Shown here in pieces: positions 1-6,250 of a DNA stretch of 6,292 nt. The notes under the pieces are model-generated. The model was not told the origin of the DNA, ran no database searches, and was given only the letters and a program-made list of their open reading frames with translations. The first letter of the stretch is position 1, and each line of letters begins with the position of its first letter. Location of the stretch: positions 1-6,292 of the forward strand of contig JACCVJ010000628.1 in NCBI GenBank assembly GCA_013698215.1, written 5' to 3'. The position numbers were made by a program, and so were the translations under genes. Source of the stretch: Tatlockia sp. GTDB taxonomy: Bacteria; Cyanobacteriota; Cyanobacteriia; Cyanobacteriales; Chroococcidiopsidaceae.

Positions 1-290
1 TTCCCGATCCTTGGTTCAAAAATCGTCATGCCAAAAGACGACTGTTGCAGCCGCAGTTAGTAGCCGAATTAGCGACTTATTTAGCTAGTGGTGGTATGGT
101 GTTTTTGCAATCAGATATTGAGGGACTGTTGTTAGAAATGCGCGATCGCTTTGCAACGCACCCAGACTTTACATTGCAAAGCCTAGAACCCTTACTAACA
201 CCCAATCCTTTACCTGTAGCTACCGAAAGAGAACACACAACATTGTTACGAAGGGAACCTGTTTATCGGGCGATATTTATCCGGCGTTAA
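1..290 (+). CDS. trmB: tRNA (guanine-N7-)-methyltransferase TrmB, 3' part
   Basis: C-terminal 96 or so residues of the SAM-dependent enzyme that makes m7G46 in the variable loop of tRNAs in the cytoplasm. The open frame enters from outside the window (first whole codon at 3) and ends in TAA at 288-290. It opens with PDPWFKNRHAKRR, the conserved TrmB segment that carries the catalytic-region Asp and the basic tRNA-contacting stretch. It closes with TEREHTTLLRREPVYRAIFIRR, matching the family's C-terminal T-x-x-E region. From usual family length, somewhat over half the protein (including the SAM-binding GxGxG part) lies upstream. The TTG at 45 is an internal Leu codon, not a start, because homology continues upstream of it. 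The stop codon overlaps that of the convergent glycosyltransferase gene, and I see no terminator hairpin between them. The family call is firm; only the N-terminus is unseen. Confidence 0.93.
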   Translation, partial: PDPWFKNRHAKRRLLQPQLVAELATYLASGGMVFLQSDIEGLLLEMRDRFATHPDFTLQSLEPLLTPNPLPVATEREHTTLLRREPVYRAIFIRR

Positions 291-1792
291 ATCCAATTAG
301 GTAGCCATTGCTTGACCCATAAGGGTAATTGCGAGTAGTTAAAATAAGGCAAACGTAGGCGATATTCGGCTAAAGATAAAGGTAAACCCAAATAAACAGG
401 CATCCAGAAGACGAAAGCTAACAGAATCGAGAAAATAGTTGTTAACCCTAGGATTCGGACTGATGAGCGATAACTTTGCAACCAATTATTTACAAAAAAT
501 GCGATCGCAAGTCCCGCAAATACTGAAGAACCCATATAGTGATAAATAAACGTGCAGCGCGTTACCGGAATCCAAGGTAGCAAGTTAGCCAGCCAATTGA
601 GGACTAAATATAAAATAATCCAGTTGTCAGTAATTTGGCGATCGCTAATTTGAGGAAATAAGCTAAATTTTTGCGTAGACAAGCTATATCGCAACGCTAA
701 CCACAGCATATAAAAAATAGCCGCAGTAGACAGCCACCACAATACCGGATTGCCCATCGCATGAACATCATAAATTACATTTGCGGCGGTTGCTGGTGGC
801 GCTGGGGTATCAAAAGTTAAGGGTACGGTGGTGTTAGCCGCCGTGCGATAAAAGTAGGCTACAGGACGCAGCATGAATATCCAAGTGTACCAATCAGAGC
901 AGTAAGGATGCACTTTTGCTCCGTCGCCGATTCTTTCGTGATAAGACAAAATTTGTTTCTGCATATCCCAAAAGTTGGGAGTGGGGTTTTGTTGCAGGTG
1001 CGGAATCCAAGCAAGGCTATAAACGGCAACGGGGATGATTGCTAAGTAAACTAAAATGTGTCCTAACTTAAGCTGAGTCAGGTTTTGTAGCGGTGTAGTG
1101 TTATGGCGACCTATATAAGCATTTTTGAGCGGATTTAGCCACTGAATCGCCCAAGCAGCTAACCAAAGAAGATAAATTCCTAGCAAAAACCATAAACCAT
1201 TCCACTTAATCGCCGCCGATACCCCAAACCACACCCCAGCGATGGCTAGATAGAGGCTGCGTTTGATGCGATGATGTTTGAGTCCTAATAACAAAAATAA
1301 CTGCCCTAGCAGCCCAAAAATCACTAGATAGATATTATTGAGGGCGTAACGGGACTCTACTAAAAATAAACCATCGGTGGCGGCGAATAAGGCAGCAATT
1401 AGAGCGTAGTTGCGGCGTAAACTAATTTGATAGGCGATCGCAGCTACAACTAAAGGAATAAACGAGCCAGTTAAAGCATTAAGCCAACGATAGCTCCAAG
1501 TAGAACGCACCGAGCCTGTAAGATTATTGACGGTATCTTGTCCAATGGTCAGATGGCTACCAATCCAAATCCCCATCGCAATAATATACTGACTTAAAGG
1601 CGGATGAGCGTTGAAAAACTTGGTATTGGTCAGGTAGTTGTTGGCAAACTTGGCATAGTAAACTTCATCAAAGACAAAGGTATTAAAGCGCCCTAATCCC
1701 CAAAATCGCAGGATTATTGAAAATAAAAATATGCCTACTAAACCAATCCAAAACCAGGGAATTGAGTTAGGGCGCTTGTTAGACACAAACAT
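287..1792 (-). CDS. GT39-type protein O-mannosyltransferase-like glycosyltransferase
   Basis: 501-residue polytopic membrane protein of the PMT family (dolichyl/polyprenyl-phosphate-mannose protein mannosyltransferase). Family members transfer a sugar from a lipid carrier to protein on the outer face of the membrane. Visible marks in order: a first membrane helix at about 13-31; FDEVYYAK at 41-48 with the Asp-Glu pair typical of the catalytic first loop; HPPL at 63-66; SRYALNN at about 147-153; KWNGLWFL at 196-203; HPYCSDWYTW at 295-304 followed by MLRPVAYFY; HAMGNPVLWW at 344-353; and a C-terminal four-helix region (about 350-470) with YHYMGSS. Roughly ten hydrophobic helices are visible. 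The start is ATG at 1790-1792 with AAGAAG (1802-1807 on the complement) 9 bases upstream. It lies 34 bp after ppsA on the same strand with no terminator between, so co-transcription is likely. Donor and target in cyanobacteria are not known to me; mannose is inferred from the family only. Confidence 0.9.
   Translation of the reverse strand: MFVSNKRPNSIPWFWIGLVGIFLFSIILRFWGLGRFNTFVFDEVYYAKFANNYLTNTKFFNAHPPLSQYIIAMGIWIGSHLTIGQDTVNNLTGSVRSTWSYRWLNALTGSFIPLVVAAIAYQISLRRNYALIAALFAATDGLFLVESRYALNNIYLVIFGLLGQLFLLLGLKHHRIKRSLYLAIAGVWFGVSAAIKWNGLWFLLGIYLLWLAAWAIQWLNPLKNAYIGRHNTTPLQNLTQLKLGHILVYLAIIPVAVYSLAWIPHLQQNPTPNFWDMQKQILSYHERIGDGAKVHPYCSDWYTWIFMLRPVAYFYRTAANTTVPLTFDTPAPPATAANVIYDVHAMGNPVLWWLSTAAIFYMLWLALRYSLSTQKFSLFPQISDRQITDNWIILYLVLNWLANLLPWIPVTRCTFIYHYMGSSVFAGLAIAFFVNNWLQSYRSSVRILGLTTIFSILLAFVFWMPVYLGLPLSLAEYRLRLPYFNYSQLPLWVKQWLPNWI
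659..682 (-). repeat. 24-base segment encoding LSTQKFSL, copy 1
   Basis: Codons 371-378 of the glycosyltransferase gene encode LSTQKFSL, in the loop after a membrane helix. The same octapeptide is encoded at 5681-5704 in an unrelated gene. The two DNA segments match at 21 of 24 bases, with all three differences in third codon positions. It could be a short dispersed element or chance. Confidence 0.5.
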
Positions 1793-1826
1793 ATTACAAG
1801 GCTTCTTAGCTCAAAGAGTATTCAGA

Positions 1827-4262
1827 CTAAGATACCTTTTCTGCGTCCGCTACTACGAGCAAAGTCTTGAGTACCGAATCAGGATTGAGACTAATAGAGT
1901 CGATACCCTGCTCTACTAAAAATTTAGCAAACTCTGGGTAATCGCTGGGTGCTTGACCGCAAATACCAATTTTGCGATGATTCTTTTTAGCCGTTGCGAT
2001 CGCCATTTGTACCATTCTCTTTACTCCTTCGTTACGCTCATCAAATAAATGTGCCACTAAAGCTGAGTCTCTATCCAAGCCTAGGGTTAGTTGGGTTAAG
2101 TCATTAGAACCAATTGAGAAGCCATCAAATACTTGGCTAAATTCTTCCGCCATAATTACATTACTTGGCAATTCGCACATTACATAAACTTCTAGTCCGT
2201 TAACACCTCTTTCTAAACCGTGTTTTGCCATTTCTGCAATTACGCGCTTACCTTCATCAGGAGTACGACAAAAGGGAATCATCGGAATAACGTTTGTTAA
2301 ACCCATTTCATCGCGTACTCGTTTTAAGGCGTAACATTCTAAGGCGTAAGCTTCGCTGTAACGCTCATCATAGTAGCGACTTGCACCCCGCCAACCAAGC
2401 ATCGGATTTTCTTCTTTTGGTTCAAATTGTCTACCACCGAGTAAATTAGCGTATTCGTTGGTTTTAAAGTCGCTCATCCGCACTATTACAGGGTTAGGAT
2501 AAAATGCCGCCGCGATCGTCGCTACTCCCCGTGCTAATTTATCGATAAAATACTGGGGTTTATATTCGTATAGTTGCGTAAGCTTGGCAATTTTTGCTTT
2601 AACAGTTTCATCTTCTAGCTTGTCGTAGTGAATTAAAGCCAGTGGATGCACTTGGATATAGTTAGCAATAATAAATTCTAACCGCGCCAATCCTACCCCA
2701 TCGTTAGGAATAGCCGAAAAACCAAAAGCTTCGGAGGGATTTCCCACATTCATTAAAATTTTAGTCCGAGTGCGGGGTAAGTTTTCTAAAGGTACTTCCC
2801 TAACTTCAAAAGGTAACAATCCCGCATAAACCCTTCCTTCTTCACCTTCAGCGCAGGAAATAGTTATTTCTTGACCATTTTTTAGAACTTCTGTAGCGTT
2901 ATTAGTTCCCACAATTGCCGGAATCCCCATTTCTCTAGCAATAATTGCAGCATGACAAGTCTTTCCACCAGAATTAGTCACGATCGCACTCGCTTTTTTC
3001 ATAATTGGTTCCCAATCAGGATCAGTGCGATGGGTAACTAACACTTCTCCAGTGCGAAATTGATCGATTTTGTTAATATCTACAACGATCCTAGCTGCTC
3101 CTTGACCAATTGCTTCTCCCACACTGCTACCCATAATTAAGGGCGATCGCGCATCTTTTGAAGTAAAATGATAGCTGCGTAAGATATTTTGGGATTTTTG
3201 CGACTGTACGGTTTCTGGTCGTGCTTGAACGATAAATAATTCCCCAGTTATTCCATCTTTTGCCCATTCCATATCCATTGGGGTATATTGGTTATGAACT
3301 TGGCTGTAATGATCTTCAATCACACACGCCCATTTTGCTAGTTGTAAAATTTCCTCATCTTCTAGGGCATATTGAGCGCGGCTTGCTTCGTCTACCAATA
3401 GATTTTTAGTAAACTTAGAGCCGTCATCGTAAACCATTTTTAACTCTTTACTACCTACTCTTTTCTTTAAAATTGGGCGGAATCCTTGTTTTAAAGTCGG
3501 CTTAAATACACTGTATTCATCAGGATTTACCGCACCTTGAACGACATTTTCCCCCAATCCATAAGCCGCAGATAGCAGCACAGAATTTTTAAAGCCTGTT
3601 TCGGTGTCGATAGAAAACATCACCCCAGAACAAGCCAAATCGGAACGTACCATTTTTTGGACTCCGACGGAAAGCGCTACATCTAAGTGGTCAAAGCCTC
3701 TATGATGGCGATAGGAAATTGCGCGATCGGTAAATAAGGAAGCAAAGCAACGATGACAAGCTGCTAAAACTCCTGGGGTACTATGAACGTTGAGATAAGT
3801 TTCCTGTTGTCCAGCAAAACTAGCATCAGGTAAATCTTCCGCCGTAGCGCTAGAACGTACCGCAACATCGGTATCATTACCATATTTTTGACATAATTGC
3901 AAGTAAGCTTTAGCGATCGCATTGCTTAGTTCTACAGGAAATGCGGTGTGCATAATCAACGATCTTGCTTGTTTTCCTGTTTCCTGCAACTGATTTACAT
4001 TATCTACATCTAAGTCAGCAAACAGCCTGCTTAATTGTGCTTTTAATCCAGCTTTCTCAATAAAATAACGAAAAGCATAAGCTGTAGTTGCAAAACCATT
4101 AGGAACTTTTACTCCCTTAGAGACTAATTGCTGGATCATTTCACCTAAAGAGGCATTTTTTCCGCCTACTAAGCCAATGTCGCTAATGCCTACTTCACTA
4201 AACCACAGAATTAGCGATCGCTCCTTAAAGTCCAAGGAATTTTCTTGCTCTACAACAATCAC
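1827..4262 (-). CDS. ppsA: phosphoenolpyruvate synthase
   Basis: 811-residue cytoplasmic enzyme converting pyruvate + ATP + water to PEP + AMP + phosphate (EC 2.7.9.2), a gluconeogenic step. Length is close to the E. coli enzyme (792). Domains in order: N-terminal ATP-grasp pyruvate-phosphate-dikinase-type domain at about 20-350 (GGKNASLGEM near 33-42, RSSATAEDLPDASFAGQ at 136-152, QARPETVQ at 346-353); swivelling phosphohistidine domain at about 375-480 with GGKTCHAAIIAREMGIPA, where His437 is the expected phospho-carrier and Thr435 matches the site targeted by PpsR-type regulators elsewhere; C-terminal TIM-barrel PEP/pyruvate domain at about 495-800 with SNDLTQLTLGLDRD (719-732) and GICGQAPSD, Cys768 being the expected catalytic Cys. 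The GTG start at 4260-4262 is chosen because AGAGGAAA (complement of 4267-4274) sits just upstream and the N-terminus aligns with family members as I know them. The stop is TAG. No key residue seems lost. Upstream lies an NtcA-like promoter; downstream is the glycosyltransferase gene. Confidence 0.97.
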   Translation of the reverse strand: MIVVEQENSLDFKERSLILWFSEVGISDIGLVGGKNASLGEMIQQLVSKGVKVPNGFATTAYAFRYFIEKAGLKAQLSRLFADLDVDNVNQLQETGKQARSLIMHTAFPVELSNAIAKAYLQLCQKYGNDTDVAVRSSATAEDLPDASFAGQQETYLNVHSTPGVLAACHRCFASLFTDRAISYRHHRGFDHLDVALSVGVQKMVRSDLACSGVMFSIDTETGFKNSVLLSAAYGLGENVVQGAVNPDEYSVFKPTLKQGFRPILKKRVGSKELKMVYDDGSKFTKNLLVDEASRAQYALEDEEILQLAKWACVIEDHYSQVHNQYTPMDMEWAKDGITGELFIVQARPETVQSQKSQNILRSYHFTSKDARSPLIMGSSVGEAIGQGAARIVVDINKIDQFRTGEVLVTHRTDPDWEPIMKKASAIVTNSGGKTCHAAIIAREMGIPAIVGTNNATEVLKNGQEITISCAEGEEGRVYAGLLPFEVREVPLENLPRTRTKILMNVGNPSEAFGFSAIPNDGVGLARLEFIIANYIQVHPLALIHYDKLEDETVKAKIAKLTQLYEYKPQYFIDKLARGVATIAAAFYPNPVIVRMSDFKTNEYANLLGGRQFEPKEENPMLGWRGASRYYDERYSEAYALECYALKRVRDEMGLTNVIPMIPFCRTPDEGKRVIAEMAKHGLERGVNGLEVYVMCELPSNVIMAEEFSQVFDGFSIGSNDLTQLTLGLDRDSALVAHLFDERNEGVKRMVQMAIATAKKNHRKIGICGQAPSDYPEFAKFLVEQGIDSISLNPDSVLKTLLVVADAEKVS

Positions 4263-4385
4263 TTGCTTTCCTCTACTTTTAATTTCTAGCTTAATAATTA
4301 TCAGTTTATCTGAGAAATAATGAAACTATTTGATTATTTATTTCTCTTTTCTAAAAATATGTAATTAAAAACATTCTTTTATTGC

Positions 4386-4426
4386 TATATAAATACAGAA
4401 AAAGTATTAACTGTAGTCCTTAATAC
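4386..4426 (-). promoter_or_regulatory. Candidate NtcA-activated promoter of ppsA
   Basis: Reading toward ppsA, GTA (4426-4424), eight bases, TAC (4415-4413), a 21-base spacer and then TATATA (4391-4386) fit the class II NtcA promoter plan (GTA-N8-TAC, about 20-24 bases, -10 element). A start near 4378 would put the site centre at about -41.5, the standard NtcA position, and give a leader of about 117 bases. The -10 ends in A rather than the usual T, and no good TTGACA-like -35 is seen, as expected of an activator-dependent promoter. NtcA control is inferred from spacing and motif only, and the triplet motif can occur by chance. Confidence 0.45.
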
Positions 4427-4431
4427 TTTTT
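4399..4431 (-). terminator. 12-bp A+T-rich inverted repeat, possible weak terminator
   Basis: AAAAAGTATTAA (4399-4410) and TTAATACTTTTT (4420-4431) are perfect reverse complements around a 9-base loop, with the T run continuing to 4434 on the plus strand. It lies 77 bases past the stop of the dead DUF2330 gene, so it could have ended that transcript on the minus strand. The stem has only one G-C pair, so it would be weak. It overlaps the NtcA-like site, whose TAC half lies in one arm, and may instead be an operator-like palindrome. Confidence 0.3.
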
Positions 4432-4507
4432 TTTACTATAAATTTTATTAGTTATTTTTAGACGACTTTAGCTATTATCAAGCAAGGTAAATTTCAAACA
4501 GGGAATC

Positions 4508-5270
4508 CTAGCTTACCAAAACCAAAGCGCGCCACCAAGGAATAGAAAGACTAATCGGAACATTATTTTTTTTGCGGATATCTTGAATATTCCACCCCGT
4601 AAGCCTAGCTAAAATTTGCAATTCTTGTTCAAATCTGCGATGTAAAGACCTTTGATACTGTTTTCCAGCGTCACATTTAGCTTCGCCATTAAAAGGATAA
4701 TGTAATACATATCTACCTTGAAAGAATTGATTATTGGCTGTCTCTTGAAACATCAAATCTTCAGGAAACTTATCGCAGCTATAACGGACGTGTAACCGAG
4801 TAAAAAATACATTACTATTGACCGACGAATCTAACCAAAAAAACGCCAGCTTTGCGTAATTTTTCTGGGTTTAAAGATTCCGCCGAACAAGGGTCGCAAC
4901 TTCCCATATTTCAAGCATATTCAAGAAAAGCTACTTTTTTATTTTCTTTTGTGTACGAGGTTTGAAACATTGACTTGTAAAAGCTGCCAAACTCATCTTT
5001 TACAAACAAAGGAACATCCGCATCGGAAGGAAGATTTACTGTCCGGTAACTTGTCAATTCTGCTTGTCCTTTTGGCGACAGAATATAGACAAGTAAATCT
5101 TGCTCATTTGTTGAATTTATCATGCCTAAACGAATTGGAAACATGAATTTTGGCGACTCAAAAGCCATTGTTAAAGGTCTAAGAAACTCGTAACCAGATT
5201 TATCAAACTCGGCTAGGTTTACCTTAGCAACAAAAAACTTCATGTTCTAACGAATGTAAGGTTGCAATAT
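4508..5270 (-). pseudogene. DUF2330 protein, 5'-truncated and broken
   Basis: Remnant of a DUF2330-family protein. These are mostly exported proteins of unknown function, often with an N-terminal signal peptide. Ignoring lesions, the reading runs ILQPYIR-stop-NMKFFVAKVNLAEF, then ESPKFMFPIRLGM, YRTVNLPSD, VKDEFGSFYKSMFQTSY, FLEYA-stop-NMGSCDPCSAE, KAGVF, frameshift, WLDSSVNSNVFFTRLHVRY, FPEDLMFQETANN, FQGRYVLHYPF, LTGWNIQDIR and IPWWRA, ending in TAG at 4508-4510. Lesions: TAG at 5247-5249 where Gln is expected; TGA at 4911-4913 where Trp is expected; and an extra base in the seven-base run at 4837-4843, since six bases restore the frame. The signal peptide and probably a hundred or more residues are missing, cut at about 5270, where the RnfD-like remnant begins. 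The ATG at 5243 is an internal Met, not a real start. The family call rests on recalled family motifs; the disruption is plain in the sequence. Confidence 0.87.
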
Positions 5271-5278
5271 GAACCGCT
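5262..5278 (-). other. Deletion junction between two gene remnants
   Basis: On the minus strand, the RnfD-like reading frame keeps family-like sequence up to HRLMSGS (codons end at 5270). DUF2330-like sequence (ILQPYIR) starts at 5270 in another frame. The boundary therefore lies within a few bases of 5270. The RnfD frame runs on as YCNLTFVRT to a TGA at 5240-5242, which overlaps the ATG at 5241-5243. That ATGA overlap looks like translational coupling but is best explained as a by-product of the fusion. Confidence 0.7.
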
Positions 5279-5866
5279 CATGAGTCGGTGTAAAAATACA
5301 TCTAAAGTCCAACCTAGCCAAATATTTCTAACCGCTTCTAACCCCGCGTAAGCAATTAAAAAAACAACGCTTGTATCCCATCTTCCTACTTGTTTTAAAA
5401 TAATCCCATCCGTACCAAAAAACAACAGCGTCTACCACCAATCGTCGCCCCATTGTCCGGGTGAAACCCAAGCATTGGGAGTTAGAGTTAAAGCTGAAAT
5501 AATCCCAAAATTAGCCGAGTTGAAAAAATGTTTATCGTTGAATTTAAAAATAAATGTACTAGAGATTGCTAAAAATCCAGCTAAAACCATTGTTAGGTAA
5601 CTGTCTGCACGTAGCAACAAACTTAAGCCTAAACCAGTAATTACTGCACTACGCAGCGAAGGTAGTTTTAAAGGATTAGATAAACTAAACTTCTGCGTAG
5701 ACAAATAAGTTTTTATTTCTTCATTAGCCCATTGAGTAATTAAGCAAGTTAGTAGCAAAACTATAATTAGTTCTGGCTTTAACGTTCAATCTTTTGTACT
5801 AATCCTTAAAAACAGGAGACTAGCCAAGAACAATATTTAATAATCGCGGACATCTTTAAAAAACAT
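5270..5866 (-). pseudogene. NqrB/RnfD-like membrane protein, 3'-truncated, three stops
   Basis: Remnant of a polytopic protein of the NQR2/RnfD/RnfE family. Relatives are membrane subunits of Nqr/Rnf ion-pumping NADH or ferredoxin oxidoreductases; stand-alone cyanobacterial versions have no function known to me. From ATG at 5864-5866 a single frame reads MFFKDVRDY-stop-ILFLASLLFLRISTKD-stop-TLKPELIIVLLLTCLITQW, then LRSAVITGLGLSLLLRADSYLTMVLAG, KFNDKHFFNSANFGIISALTLTPNAWVSPGQWGDDWW-stop-TLLFFGTDGIILKQVGRWDTS, FLIAYAGLEAVRNIWLGW and FLHRLMSGS. The stops are TAA at 5837-5839 (codon 10), TGA at 5786-5788 (codon 27) and TAG at 5432-5434 (codon 145). With all three stop types present, recoding is not credible. 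Family-like sequence ends at codon 199; the last part of the protein is missing. No Shine-Dalgarno is evident before the ATG. The TTG at 5758 is merely Leu37. Confidence 0.9.
5681..5704 (-). repeat. 24-base segment encoding LSTQKFSL, copy 2
   Basis: Codons 55-62 of the RnfD-like remnant encode LSTQKFSL, the octapeptide also found in the glycosyltransferase gene at 659-682. The DNA differs from that copy only at three synonymous third positions. The peptide again lies in a polar loop between membrane helices. Confidence 0.5.
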
Positions 5867-5964
5867 GGTTTTTATCAATGAAACAATGTAATTGCTGGTA
5901 AAAAAATAGATTGGTTAACGGTTACCTAAAATGTAACAGCCTAAGTAATAATACATATTGATAC

Positions 5965-6045
5965 GGGAGAAGTGCGAAGCCCTGCGTGCGCGCTTGCGCT
6001 ATCGCAAGCTATCCTAAAGCGTTGCAGTAGCCTTCAGCTAAAGTA
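5965..6045. repeat. G+C-rich hairpin block, probable dispersed repeat
   Basis: This 80-base stretch is much richer in G+C than the DNA on either side. It is built from variants of GCGAAGC and GCAAGC. It holds a perfect 7-bp stem with a 4-base loop (GCTTGCG at 5992-5998, CGCAAGC at 6003-6009) and a smaller TAGC/GCTA pair at 6028-6031 and 6037-6040. Such islands in cyanobacterial intergenic DNA are often multi-copy repeats. Copy number cannot be judged from this window, and the boundaries are approximate. Confidence 0.4.
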
Positions 6046-6137
6046 TTTTTATAACCTAAACTTAAAATTTGTTTTAAGCTTCAAATACAAAACATTACTT
6101 TTTGTACTTAGTTTTTAATGTTTAGCAAATTGAGGTA

Positions 6138-6166
6138 TTGACAAAACGAAAGGTTTGTAATATAGA
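6138..6166 (+). promoter_or_regulatory. Sigma70-type promoter for the gene at 6251
   Basis: A perfect TTGACA (6138-6143) is followed after 17 bases by TATAGA (6161-6166), a four-of-six match to the -10 consensus. Initiation near 6173 would give a leader of about 78 bases before the ATG at 6251. An overlapping TAATAT at 6158-6163 has too short a spacer (14). A weaker alternative -10 (GATAAT, about 6210-6215) lacks a clear -35. Confidence 0.55.
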
Positions 6167-6250
6167 AAAGTTTTGTAAGCAAGCCATACTTACTCAAGTG
6201 ATTATTTAGGATAATAAAAAATAAATCGCTATAGACAGTGAGGTTAGAAA

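Larger units (their letters stand above)
5867..6250. other. Gene-free region upstream of two divergent starts
   Basis: I find no convincing coding region here on either strand, only very short frames. The left part is the former promoter region of the dead RnfD-like gene and contains GTTAC-like boxes at 5913-5937. The middle holds a G+C-rich repeat-like block (about 5965-6045). The right part is A+T rich with two small inverted repeats: CTTAAAA/TTTTAAG at 6061-6067 and 6072-6078, and AAACATTA/TAATGTTT at 6090-6097 and 6116-6123. A promoter for the plus-strand gene follows. Confidence 0.6.

Noticed and set aside
45..290. Separate small gene starting at TTG 45
   Set aside because: TrmB motifs continue upstream in the same frame to the window edge, so this is just the 3' part of trmB.
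1731..1919. Plus-strand 62-codon open frame
   Set aside because: It lies antisense over the start of the glycosyltransferase gene and the end of ppsA. It has no recognisable family features, while both minus-strand genes are clear.
4263..4378. Riboswitch in the ppsA leader
   Set aside because: The leader is almost entirely A/T with no strong helices or conserved aptamer-like segments that I can recognise.
4837..4843. Phase-variable homopolymer controlling DUF2330
   Set aside because: A seven-base run could slip, but two further nonsense changes and loss of the N-terminus mean restoring this frame would not give a working protein.
4949..5146. Plus-strand 65-codon open frame with CKSC-like cysteines
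   Set aside because: It is antisense to the DUF2330 remnant, whose reading matches family motifs throughout. The cysteines are by-products of the opposite strand.
5432..5839. Stop-codon reassignment, selenocysteine or readthrough to explain the in-frame stops
   Set aside because: TAA, TAG and TGA all occur, there is also a frameshift and a truncation, and the neighbouring ppsA and glycosyltransferase genes use the standard code cleanly.
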